A DNA stretch of 48,417 nt from assembly GCA_025929155.1 (NCBI GenBank), contig JAICMR010000004.1:1-48417 (forward strand), read 5' to 3'. Position numbers and translations under genes: made by a program. The notes below the pieces were generated by a model, which saw only the letters and a list, made by a program, of their open reading frames with translations, was not told the origin of the DNA and searched no databases. The DNA is from Chthoniobacterales bacterium (GTDB taxonomy: Bacteria > Verrucomicrobiota > Verrucomicrobiia > Chthoniobacterales > UBA10450). Of this stretch, positions 11,316 through 19,685 are shown piece after piece (the stretch's first letter is position 1; each line of letters begins with the position of its first letter).

Positions 11316-11666
11316 ATGAAGACGAGCATCTTGCTGGCCGCTGTCGCGGGTTCGGTCTGGTTGAGCGGGTGCAATACCACTCAGACCAGCACGACCACCA
11401 CCGCTGGAACCACGCGCGCCGCTGTTCACGGCAACGAAAACGTTAAAATCATCAACGGCAAACGCTGCGTTTACGTTCACCAGGAGCTCGGCAGTAATAT
11501 TCCCGGCCGTTGGGTGCCGGAGGACAGTGCCGAAGCGCAGCTCGCTCGCTCTGCCGGCACGCTTGACCAGAACTCCTTTCGGAAGACACAGGACATGCAG
11601 GGGCAATCGCTCGATCCGGGTGGGGCGAAAGCCGTACCGCAGTCCTTTCGTGGTCCCGGTGGTTAG
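11316..11666 (+). CDS. Small lipoprotein, paralogue 2
   Basis: 116 residues from the ATG at 11316, which follows AGGGGAG (11301-11307). The lipobox is LSGC with Cys19, exactly as in paralogue 1. A Thr-rich linker leads to the shared core (VKIINGK, then ELGSN, then PGRWVPEDSAEAQ). A longer tail ends in FRGPGG. The core's Arg-Cys-Val replaces Pro-Tyr-Val of paralogue 1, giving an extra Cys. It lies 93 bp downstream of paralogue 1. Its TAG stop overlaps the TAA stop of the convergent ABC-F gene inside GGTTAGGC (11661-11668). The function is unknown; a small structural envelope protein is plausible. Confidence 0.75.
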   Translation: MKTSILLAAVAGSVWLSGCNTTQTSTTTTAGTTRAAVHGNENVKIINGKRCVYVHQELGSNIPGRWVPEDSAEAQLARSAGTLDQNSFRKTQDMQGQSLDPGGAKAVPQSFRGPGG

Positions 11667-13531
11667 GCCGACGCCAGTTCGGCGGTCGTTTCCTCCCACT
11701 CCAGATTCAGTCGCGTCAGCTCTTCCGAAACCGCGGAAAGTTCGCGATTGATCACGATCGCGCGCCCTCCGGGTTCGTAAGCTGCGGGATCTTCCAGCTC
11801 CGCCGTCAACTCTTTTTGACGGCCTTCAAGAGAGGCGATCCGCATCTCGAGTTCCTGCGCGCGCTTTTCCTGTTCCCGCCTCGCCTTGGCGAGCGCTTTT
11901 CGTTCCTCGGCTTCGGCGCGGCGCTGCTGCTTGATCTCGCGCATCCCCACGCTGGCGTGTGGCGGTTCGTCTTGCGGTGCGGCTGGTTGCGCGTTCGTCA
12001 GGCTCTTGCCGGCCGTGAGCGCCGCGCGCGCAGAAGTCGCCTGCGACTTGTCGAGGTAATATTGATAATCGCCGGCATAAGGCGTGAGTTGTCCCGCGCT
12101 GATGTGGAGGACGCTGCCCGCGATCGCGCGGATGAAATGCACGTCGTGACTGATGAAAATCAACGTTCCTTCATATTGCTCGAGCGCGCCGATCAGGGCA
12201 TCGATTGATCCGACATCGAGATGCGTCGTCGGCTCATCCATGAGGAGAAGATTTGGCGGGTAGAGGAGTAATTTCACGAGCGCGAGGCGGGATTTTTCGC
12301 CGCCGCTGAGCACGCCGACGGTTTTGAAAACATCATCGCCGCGAAAGAGAAAGGAACCGAGAACGGTGCGCGCGGTTTGTTCCGAAACCGGCTCCGGAGT
12401 GTCGAGCACCGTCTCAAGGACCGTGTGCCTGAGGTTGAGCATCTCCACGCGATGCTGCGAAAAGTAACCGACCCGCACATTGTGCCCAAGTTCACGCTCG
12501 CCAATTTGCACCGGGAGCATACCGGCGAGCAGCTTCAGCAGGGTCGATTTTCCGGCGCCGTTCGGGCCGACGAGCACGGTCTTCTGCCCGCGCTCGGCTT
12601 CGAAATTCAACCGCTCGTAAACCACCAGCGAGCCGTAAGCGTGCCGCACATCCTTGAGCGTAATCGCCCGCAGACCGCTCCGCGGCGGCTGGGGAAAATG
12701 AAACCGGATCGTCTTTGCCTGTGCGGTCGGCGCCGCGATTTTCTGCATCCGATCGATCTGCTTCAGCTTGCTCTGCGCCTGCGACGCCTTACTCGCTTTC
12801 GCCCGGAAACGATCGGCAAATTGCTGGAGCGACGCGATTTCCTTTTGCTGGTTTTTATAAGCGGCGAGCTGCTGCTCTTCACGCGCCGTTTTCTGCTCGA
12901 TGTAACTGTCCCAGTTCCCGCGATAGCGCAGCAACTTCGTGTGCGCGATCTCGACAATGCTGCCGACGAGCGCGTTCGGGAACTCCCGGTCGTGTGAGAT
13001 CATGAGGATCGCGCCGGGATAACTATTCAGATAATACTGAAACCAGCCTAACGAGTCGAGATCGAGATGATTTGTCGGCTCGTCCAGCAGGAGCAAATCC
13101 GGCTCGAGCACGAGAAGCCGCGCGAGATGCGCGCGCATGATCCAGCCGCCGCTGAGGGCGCGCGCCGGCCGGTCGAAATCCGCTTCGCGAAACGCCAAGC
13201 CGGCGAGAATTTTTTTCGCTTTCGGTTCAATCTCCCAATCGTGTTCCGCTTCCAACTCCTGGTGCGATTTGCCGCAGGCCAGCTCGAGAACCGACTCGTC
13301 GCCGGCCGCTGCGGTTTCCTGCGGGAGAAACCCGAGGGTGGTGTTTTTCTCGAGCGAGACCTTTCCGGAATCTGGCGAAGCCTCGCCGAGAATGAGCGAA
13401 AAGAGCGTCGATTTTCCCGCGCCGTTCGGCCCGACGAGACCGATGCGGTCGCCGCGGTTTACCTGGAGCGACACATCCTCGAAGAGGATGCGCCCGGCGA
13501 ACGACTTGGAGACTTGTGAGACGGTGAGCAT
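11663..13531 (-). CDS. ABC-F ATPase (Uup/YheS/EttA type)
   Basis: About 622 residues with two ATP-binding cassettes and no membrane segments, as in ABC-F proteins that act on the ribosome or in translation stress. Each half has Walker A (GPNGAGKST), a signature (ALSGGW; LSGGEKSRL) and Walker B (LLLLDEPTNHLD; LLLMDEPTTHLD). Between them is the P-site tRNA-interaction-type linker, rich in Lys and Gln (AYKNQQKEIASLQQFADRF). The C-terminus is a charged coiled coil (EERKALAKARREQEKRA) followed by a helical hairpin, resembling Uup. I chose the ATG at 13531 (MLTVSQVSKSF); upstream in-frame starts at 13582 and 13552 add a basic non-conserved tail. A GCCTAACGA copy (13046) encodes SLG. Confidence 0.9.
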   Translation of the reverse strand: MLTVSQVSKSFAGRILFEDVSLQVNRGDRIGLVGPNGAGKSTLFSLILGEASPDSGKVSLEKNTTLGFLPQETAAAGDESVLELACGKSHQELEAEHDWEIEPKAKKILAGLAFREADFDRPARALSGGWIMRAHLARLLVLEPDLLLLDEPTNHLDLDSLGWFQYYLNSYPGAILMISHDREFPNALVGSIVEIAHTKLLRYRGNWDSYIEQKTAREEQQLAAYKNQQKEIASLQQFADRFRAKASKASQAQSKLKQIDRMQKIAAPTAQAKTIRFHFPQPPRSGLRAITLKDVRHAYGSLVVYERLNFEAERGQKTVLVGPNGAGKSTLLKLLAGMLPVQIGERELGHNVRVGYFSQHRVEMLNLRHTVLETVLDTPEPVSEQTARTVLGSFLFRGDDVFKTVGVLSGGEKSRLALVKLLLYPPNLLLMDEPTTHLDVGSIDALIGALEQYEGTLIFISHDVHFIRAIAGSVLHISAGQLTPYAGDYQYYLDKSQATSARAALTAGKSLTNAQPAAPQDEPPHASVGMREIKQQRRAEAEERKALAKARREQEKRAQELEMRIASLEGRQKELTAELEDPAAYEPGGRAIVINRELSAVSEELTRLNLEWEETTAELASA

Positions 13532-13787
13532 GGCGCGGGCGCGCACTTTCATGGCGGCGCAACGGCGGCGCAAGTCAGGCACGTGCCTTTGCCCGAGGCT
13601 ATCGCGTCAGGAGCTCGTGAGTGCCGTGACCTTCTTAAGTTAACGACAGCAGAATAACGAGGTCCGCCCGTCCGCCCCGGGATGGCGGTCTTCGCGTGTC
13701 CGGCCTAATGAGGAACGAACATCGTCCCGGAATCCTTGCTTTGTCGAAAGAGAACGGTTTATGTCGCCTAACGAGAAGCGCGATTCT

Positions 13788-14459
13788 TCACTTTCCGAGC
13801 GGCGTTGTCACGTTCGTTCCGGCCGGCGGGGTAAACTGGAACATCGAAGGAGGGATCGGCGCGCGCGATTCATTCGTGTAGGTCGTGACGATGTGGTCGC
13901 CATTCGGTTGCACCATCTCCGTGCGCTGGACCTGGAGATCGCTGTTCAGGTGGATGTCAAAACTCTGGAGGAGCCGTTTGAGCGATGGGTTGCGGGGCGT
14001 GAGGAGCAACTGGTAGCCGTCAGCCTCCTTGCTCCCCGTAATGCGGTAACTGCGCTCGACGTCCTGGAGGTTAAGCGCCGCGGTCAGTGCCGCGATGCCC
14101 GCATCGAGCGGAGAGCGTTTGCCTAACGAATACTTTTCAGCCGACTGGAATTTTGGGTAGTAAATCCAGAGCACGCTTCCGTCGCTGACCGTGATGCTGG
14201 GGGAGTTACCGGTCACTTCGCGGCGGAATTTATTCGGCTGCTGAAACCAGACTTTGCCGGAGCTGTTGATCGGCTTGTTCATCAGGTGGACTTCTTTTTT
14301 TTCCTGAAAGTCGGCTTGGAGCTGAGGAGCGCCGGTGTGGGTGGCGCGGATCTTTTCGAGGAGCGCCTTGACGTCGTTAGGCGCAAGCGGCTCCGCCTGA
14401 GTCGTATTGATCAGAGTGAGAAGGAGCAACGAGGAGAAGATGGTCAGTTTGGAGATCAT
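13788..14459 (-). CDS. LolA-like outer-membrane lipoprotein carrier
   Basis: 223 residues from the ATG at 14459: signal peptide (MISKLTIFSSLLLLTLINTTQA), then a LolA-fold protein. It has the amphipathic helix (VKALLEKIRATH), QLQADFQEKKEVHL, and strands such as GKVWFQQPNKFRREV and GSVLWIYYPKFQSAE typical of LolA/LolB-like folds. LolA shuttles hydrophobic acyl cargo across the periplasm. Here it follows an MMPL/RND exporter and a lipoprotein gene, an arrangement seen in aryl-polyene and related lipid-export clusters. Its cargo may therefore be a lipid rather than lipoproteins (inference). A longer in-frame extension to 14693 overlaps the exporter gene and has no family character. Motif copies at 14121 (SLG) and 14374 (PND). 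Confidence 0.85.
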   Translation of the reverse strand: MISKLTIFSSLLLLTLINTTQAEPLAPNDVKALLEKIRATHTGAPQLQADFQEKKEVHLMNKPINSSGKVWFQQPNKFRREVTGNSPSITVSDGSVLWIYYPKFQSAEKYSLGKRSPLDAGIAALTAALNLQDVERSYRITGSKEADGYQLLLTPRNPSLKRLLQSFDIHLNSDLQVQRTEMVQPNGDHIVTTYTNESRAPIPPSMFQFTPPAGTNVTTPLGK

Positions 14460-14550
14460 GTTGAAGTAAGACGATGCGGGCCGCGGACTGTTCGGCAAAA
14501 AGTTAAGCGAAGGAAGCAGGAAAACAGGAGGAGGAAGTTGGGTGACAAAC

Positions 14551-17079
14551 CTAGTGCAAAAATCCTTTTCGGCTTTCCTGCCTTCCTGAGCGGACACTCT
14601 TCGAGTCTGCGGCCGCGGCGGCGGGCAAAGTGAAAAAGATTGTCGCGAACAAACTCCAGGCCAATCCGATGGCGCAGGCGATGCCAAGACCACTCAGAGT
14701 GGGATTATTGGCGAAGCCTAACGATCCAAAGCCGGCGATCGCAGTGAGACCGGCGAGCGCGACGGGCTTCAAAACACCGGCGACGTCATGTTCCACCTCG
14801 CCCGCGCTTTGCCAAACAAGCACGACGTAAATCCCGTAGTCCACGCCGATCGCGAGGACGAGTCGGAAGGCGAGGACGTTCAACAAATTCAGCGGGATCG
14901 AGGCGAGCTTCATGGTCGCAATCATCGCGCCGACCCCCAATATCAGCGTCGCCACTTGAATAAGCCACAAGCGCAGATCGCGATAGAGCACAGCGAGAAG
15001 CGAGGCGTCGAAGAAAGCCATCAGCGCACTGATCAAAATCAGTTGATGATGCGACCACGGGATCAGGTCGGTGAGAGTAAAGCTCCAGCCGGAAATCGTC
15101 ATCGGAACGCCGGAGACGGGAAGGATCCTGGTGAGCTGCTCTTTTTGCTCGTGACTCTCGACCGGGCGATTCGTCGTCGCGAACCCGACCGTGAGTAGTG
15201 GATCGGCGGCAAAGTAGCGGTCGACCAAAAACCACCAGCTCGACGAAACTGGAAGCTGCTTCCGCCAATCGGGAATTGGTGCGGCGCCAGTCGCGACCGC
15301 CTGCAGTTGATCGAGGAGCTGGAACGCGGCTGCGAAAGCTTCCCGGCTGAATCCTTCCTGCGTTATTGCGGTCTCAAGGGCCTGACGGGTCGCAGCGTAG
15401 TCGACGCTTCGCAGCCGCTGGCGATTTTGCTTCATCAACTTCGGCGAAAGCGCGAGCGCCGCGGGCGTGGAGAAATCCTTGATTGCGCCGCGGTCGCGCA
15501 GCCCGCGCCAGTGCGCTTCCACCTTCTGCCAGTCCTGGTGGAGTTGTTCTTCGTTAGGCGCGCGCACAATGCCGATGACGGGTTCCCAACGTGTCGGCAT
15601 TTTTGCCATGATGGTGCTAAGCGCGTAGCCGGCGTCGCTGTTCTTCGGCTCCATCGATTTCGTGCTCGCATCGAAGATGATTCGCGGCCGCGGCGAGACC
15701 GCGATCGCGAAGAGGATGAGCAAAATCGGGAGCGCAATCCAAAGGATGAGCCCCGGCGCGCGGAGCATTCGGCGGACGTAGCGCCTAACGAGAAGGAGAA
15801 TCCAATCATGCCGCGGCGGGAGCGAACGCTCGCGAGTGAAGAGGAAAAAAATGCTCGTCATGAAAAGCGCGGCCACAAGAATGCCGATCGCGATGAGCAC
15901 ACCTAACTGAGTAAAGCCGGCGGCCCCGCCTAACAATAAGGCGAGGAAGCCGACAGAGGTGGTTAGCGCGCCGAAGAAGATGGCGCGCCCCAGCTTCGAG
16001 ACCGCTTCCGCGATGGCGGACGCGTGAGTGCTGCCTTCGCTGCGGGCCTGCTGGTAACGACCATAGATTAGAATCGCAAAATCGACGCCGAGACCAATCA
16101 GGATCGCGCACATGCCGATTGTGACCATGTTCAGCTCGTGAAAAATGAGGAGCCCGAGAGCGAGAGCGACGAGACAGCAGAGCAGGAGCGAGAAGCCCAT
16201 GCCTAACAATGGCAGCCAACGCCGGAAGCCGACGAAAAAGACTGCGCCGACGAGCAGGATGGAGCCGAGCAAGGTCACGATGATGTCGTGCCGCATACTG
16301 AGCGAGATCTCCGCGACGTAAGCCGACCGGCCGGTCACAAGCACTTGCAGTGGCGCCTCGCCTTCCCATCCGGCGCTGGCCGATTTGGTGAACGCTTTGA
16401 CCTTTTCCATCAGCGCCTGACAGGCGAAGGCGTCGAGCGATTTTTGGTTCGTGACGGCGAGGAAGATGCGCATCGTCCGGTCGGGCGAGACGAGCGGTTC
16501 CCCTTCCTGCATCCCGGCGTTGCTCGCGAATGGCTTCAACGCAGGCGCGACCACGCCTAACGGATCGAGCCGCAACTCAAACTCCGGCCGGGGCGAGCCG
16601 GCCTCTATTTCCCCATGCAAACGGCGGAGCCGCGCTTCCAGATTCGTCGGCTGCAGGATCGAAATCGTCTCGCCGAAGGCCACTGGATCGAGGTTCAGGA
16701 GGAGCGGCACAGCCAATCCTTGGAGGTCGCGCACGCCTTCTGGCGTCTCCATGGGCGACCCGCTGAGAATCCGTGTCACCCAAGGCTGTGCGCGCAGGCG
16801 TTCGGCAAAAGTCGGGGCAAAATCTTCCAGCCGCTCGGTGTCGTCAGGCTGGGAAACGAGCGCGAAGGTGAGTTGGCGCGTCTGCGCAAAATCATTGTTG
16901 TAAACCTTCAGCCCCTGAACGGACGTGAACTTGCCGGGGAGAAGATTGAGCACTTCGCTGTCGAGCGACATCCGGGTTGCGAGCACGTAAACGCAGGCGG
17001 CCGCGAGCAGCCCGATCGCGCTCCAGACAACCCCGCGACGTTCCGTCACGAGACGCGCGATGAACTTCGAGTAGGACAT
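14551..17079 (-). CDS. MMPL/RND-family exporter
   Basis: 842 residues with the RND layout: TM1 (about 17-35), a large periplasmic loop (about 36-270), five TMs including the GLGVDFAILIYGRYQ segment, TM7, a second loop (about 470-690) and the last five TMs with AIGVDYGIYVVLVWQ. The two D-containing TM4/TM10-like segments are the proton-relay positions of the superfamily. MMPL proteins export lipids or polyketide-like molecules across the inner membrane. The gene lies 15 bp after a lipoprotein gene and 91 bp before a LolA-like gene, all co-directional. It carries motif copies at 14716 (SLG), 15551 (PNE) and 15783 (VRR) and variants at 15928, 16201 and 16555, the densest cluster in the window. 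Confidence 0.9.
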   Translation of the reverse strand: MSYSKFIARLVTERRGVVWSAIGLLAAACVYVLATRMSLDSEVLNLLPGKFTSVQGLKVYNNDFAQTRQLTFALVSQPDDTERLEDFAPTFAERLRAQPWVTRILSGSPMETPEGVRDLQGLAVPLLLNLDPVAFGETISILQPTNLEARLRRLHGEIEAGSPRPEFELRLDPLGVVAPALKPFASNAGMQEGEPLVSPDRTMRIFLAVTNQKSLDAFACQALMEKVKAFTKSASAGWEGEAPLQVLVTGRSAYVAEISLSMRHDIIVTLLGSILLVGAVFFVGFRRWLPLLGMGFSLLLCCLVALALGLLIFHELNMVTIGMCAILIGLGVDFAILIYGRYQQARSEGSTHASAIAEAVSKLGRAIFFGALTTSVGFLALLLGGAAGFTQLGVLIAIGILVAALFMTSIFFLFTRERSLPPRHDWILLLVRRYVRRMLRAPGLILWIALPILLILFAIAVSPRPRIIFDASTKSMEPKNSDAGYALSTIMAKMPTRWEPVIGIVRAPNEEQLHQDWQKVEAHWRGLRDRGAIKDFSTPAALALSPKLMKQNRQRLRSVDYAATRQALETAITQEGFSREAFAAAFQLLDQLQAVATGAAPIPDWRKQLPVSSSWWFLVDRYFAADPLLTVGFATTNRPVESHEQKEQLTRILPVSGVPMTISGWSFTLTDLIPWSHHQLILISALMAFFDASLLAVLYRDLRLWLIQVATLILGVGAMIATMKLASIPLNLLNVLAFRLVLAIGVDYGIYVVLVWQSAGEVEHDVAGVLKPVALAGLTAIAGFGSLGFANNPTLSGLGIACAIGLAWSLFATIFFTLPAAAAADSKSVRSGRQESRKGFLH

Positions 17080-17094
17080 CGGCTGGCGTTCGGA

Positions 17095-17520
17095 TCAGAA
17101 CGCGAAAATGAACTGGTCCGCACCGATGTTTTGCCTAACGACCGGCTGCATTTTCTTCCGCAGCAGAACTTCGCGGAGCGAAATCCAGCCGCGCAAATGA
17201 ACCGGCGCATGCGTCGGCGCGCCTGACCACGAGCCGCGGGCGAGGGGGCCGCTGACCCGGACGAAGTCCGCGTTCTGCCTGACGGTCAGCAGGATCAGGG
17301 CGCCTTTGCTGAACGTGAGCTCGAAGTCGCTTGCGCTGTCGTAACGCACGAGCACGTCACCGATCAGCGAAGTTTTCGGGCTGCGATATTGCAGTTGCCC
17401 GACTCGGGTTTCCCAGCCGGGCTGCGGCTGGACGAAGTGATGTTGGACCGTCTGGCAACTCGTCAGGCAACAGCCGACCACGAGCAAAGAAAGGAGAAAT
17501 GCACGGATCGATCTGCTCAT
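17095..17520 (-). CDS. Lipoprotein of the MMPL/LolA operon
   Basis: 141 residues from the ATG at 17520. The signal peptide ends in LTSC (Cys22, lipidation). The rest is a small beta-rich domain (QLQYRSPKTSLIGDVLVRYD, DFELTFSKGALILLTVRQ) with no catalytic signature. Size and position suggest the receiving lipoprotein in an export system, comparable in role to LolB or to DUF3261-type proteins of aryl-polyene clusters. This is inference; I cannot assign the family with certainty. The last residues (FIFAF) end in aromatics. The TCGTTAGGC copy at 17133 encodes VRQ, the same peptide as in the unrelated lipoprotein at 10935. Confidence 0.7.
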   Translation of the reverse strand: MSRSIRAFLLSLLVVGCCLTSCQTVQHHFVQPQPGWETRVGQLQYRSPKTSLIGDVLVRYDSASDFELTFSKGALILLTVRQNADFVRVSGPLARGSWSGAPTHAPVHLRGWISLREVLLRKKMQPVVRQNIGADQFIFAF

Positions 17521-17679
17521 GGCTTGGTGGAGGCTGCTCAAGCTTAGCGAGACTGAGAGAGAAGCAAGTGGGGCCGCCGACGGCGATGGCTTTGGTCTGG
17601 CTGTCGTGCGGAGCTGAGAGCAGTAATCTCGAGGAAAGCAGGAATCCAAGAAGCCAGATGGTCAGGCCGTTGCGGCAGC

Positions 17680-17713
17680 AAAAAGCCTCGCAGGCCGGGA
17701 CCCGCGAGGCTTT
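17680..17713 (-). terminator. Rho-independent terminator after the haloperoxidase gene
   Basis: A perfect 10-bp stem (17682-17691 with 17704-17713) closes a 12-nt GC-rich loop. On the minus strand the descending arm runs into five T (17680-17684). It lies 37 bp downstream of the stop of the gene at 17750-19495. Confidence 0.8.
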
Positions 17714-17749
17714 GCAGGAGTAACTAACGATTCGCGTCGGTCGCCGCAG

Positions 17750-19495
17750 CTATTGATTCGAAATCGTAGCCGTCGTGCCGTCGATCTTTTGGAAGCTGAT
17801 CGTGAACGGCTCGGCATAGGTGTACGCGCGGTCCTGCAACATGCTGATGGCGACCGCTTCGCCCAACTGAATCGAAGACTCCGTATCGCTGCGCCAATGG
17901 ATGCCGGAATGGATGCCATGGCCGAACGAGACGTTGTGCGCCAGCTTGTTCAATTCCCCGGCAACGGTGATCTGTCCCGCGTCGAAACCCGTGTAAGGGG
18001 TGAGGCTGAGACCATCGTTCACCGGGACCTGCGGGTTGGGAATAACCCAGTCATTATCGTAGAAGAACTTCAGGATGGTAATACAGGCGCCGGCGACTGC
18101 GCCGTGGCCCGTCGGATAAGAGGGATGAGTCGGCGAACCTTCCGGGAAAGCCTGCGAGAGGAAATAATCGCCGTATTTGGCGAAGCTCTGCTGCACGGCC
18201 TGCGAGTTGAGCACGTTGCCGTGCAAGGTCGCGTCCAAGGTGTTGCCCTTGCCGATCAGGATCTGTCGGCAAACGCCGCCACCGGATTCGGGGCGGTGCC
18301 GGAGGTGGATCCACCACTTTTGGTACCAGACATTGTTGAGTGCGATCCGCGCTGCCTGGGCCAGGGTGGCCGCGAAATCCGGGCCGGCGAAGGTGCCGAA
18401 CCCATTCTGCTTCGTCGAACGCAAGTAGGGATTCCCCGGGTTAACCGGAGCGCCCATCGTGCCGAGGACGAGGTAGGCCGTGAAGAACGTCTGGAACAGG
18501 ACATCGACATGGGTGAAGGCAGTCAGACTGCGACCGTCGTGAAGGTAACGTGGTTGCGGATCGAACTGGAGCTGCGCGCCAGTGTCGATCCCGTTCTGCA
18601 CCTGCAGGAAGGTGAGGGGATCGGTCATGAAATCGATGCCCGGCAGGAACGCGAGCATCTGCTGGGACATTGGCTGCGCGCCCATGTAAGTGGGCGTGAT
18701 GTAAAACTGCGAGAGGTACGGCCCCACCGTGTCACCCGGATAAACTCCGCGGAAAAGCAGGTTGGGCGTAACGGTACCGGCTGCGTTGCGCGGGCCGGCA
18801 TACGTGGGCATGCTGGAAAGCTCCGCTGCGGCCTGATGGGCGATGGCGTTGGTGGCGTAATCGGTGAAAGCAACATCGCGCAACAGCGAGCCCCAGTACA
18901 TTTCGATCAGCTCGGTCCCATACGCTTCGCTGGCGATCTCAGGCGCCGGCGGGACGACGATCTGGTTAACCTGATTCCGCGGTGACGGCGCATCACCGAA
19001 CTGCACGTCGTCAGTTCCTTCAAGCGAGAAGGCGCGCCCGCCGAGCGGGCCGTTTTGGGTGCGCGGTCCGCCGGTGATGATGTTTTCCCAATCGGAAAAT
19101 TCGCCGCTGTTGATCGCTTTCCGGAAGCTCCGGTAGGCGGCCAGGTTGACGAGCCCGATCCCATCCTGAAGGAGCCCTTTGGTGTAGGTGCCGCATTTGT
19201 CGGGATAACGTTGTTCGTCGCCGTTGGTGGTGTGCGGCGGGACCGGGATGGACGCCTGTTTTGCCGCCGTACCGACACGAAGCTTGTACGATTGGCGGAC
19301 CCGCGGGTCGCCACTCAAGTCAGGCGCCGAGGCCGCGCCGTCGTTGAATTTCGTCTCTTGTGCCGCGGCGCCGACAGCTTTGCCCAGGACGACACTGCCG
19401 GCCAGGGCCGCAGTTACCTGGCCGAGAAATCGGCGACGACTGGGCGAGTTAACGGATGGTTGGTTCGGGAGGGAAGCGTTTTCATTTGCTTCCAT
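17750..19495 (-). CDS. Tat-exported vanadium-haloperoxidase/PAP2-superfamily protein
   Basis: 581 residues. The N-terminus has a twin-arginine signal (SRRRFLGQVTAALAGSVVLG). The C-terminal half shows the acid-phosphatase/haloperoxidase oxyanion pocket: K-W-W-x-H-L-R-H-R-P, then PSYPTGHGAVAGA (acid/base His), then SGIHWRSD (nucleophile-type His). Known relatives are vanadate-dependent haloperoxidases or phosphatases. The Arg expected about six residues before the last His is not seen: the segment reads FGHGIHSGIHWRSD. Activity is therefore uncertain. A good Shine-Dalgarno sequence (AAGGAAA) precedes the ATG at 19495, and a terminator follows. The gene is single, between the lipid-export operon and the divergent LptF/G gene, and contains no motif copy. 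Confidence 0.85.
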   Translation of the reverse strand: MEANENASLPNQPSVNSPSRRRFLGQVTAALAGSVVLGKAVGAAAQETKFNDGAASAPDLSGDPRVRQSYKLRVGTAAKQASIPVPPHTTNGDEQRYPDKCGTYTKGLLQDGIGLVNLAAYRSFRKAINSGEFSDWENIITGGPRTQNGPLGGRAFSLEGTDDVQFGDAPSPRNQVNQIVVPPAPEIASEAYGTELIEMYWGSLLRDVAFTDYATNAIAHQAAAELSSMPTYAGPRNAAGTVTPNLLFRGVYPGDTVGPYLSQFYITPTYMGAQPMSQQMLAFLPGIDFMTDPLTFLQVQNGIDTGAQLQFDPQPRYLHDGRSLTAFTHVDVLFQTFFTAYLVLGTMGAPVNPGNPYLRSTKQNGFGTFAGPDFAATLAQAARIALNNVWYQKWWIHLRHRPESGGGVCRQILIGKGNTLDATLHGNVLNSQAVQQSFAKYGDYFLSQAFPEGSPTHPSYPTGHGAVAGACITILKFFYDNDWVIPNPQVPVNDGLSLTPYTGFDAGQITVAGELNKLAHNVSFGHGIHSGIHWRSDTESSIQLGEAVAISMLQDRAYTYAEPFTISFQKIDGTTATISNQ

Positions 19496-19685
19496 TTTTT
19501 ATTTCCTTGTTGCTGACGTTTCTTTGCGGGGGTTACGGCTTTTACAGACCTCTGCTGGTCCGGGTCAACCATCAATTCGCTCAGCCGAAGGAATATTTAT
19601 CGGATTGGCGCCTCTCAGCGTCCGCGGCGAGCACGTCGCAGCCGTCGATGGCAGGCCTCGAAAACCCCGCTAGACTGAGCGGCAG

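Noticed and set aside
14551-14693. N-terminal extension of the LolA-like protein into the exporter gene
   Set aside because: Signal peptide begins at the ATG at 14459, and the extension has no relation to the family.
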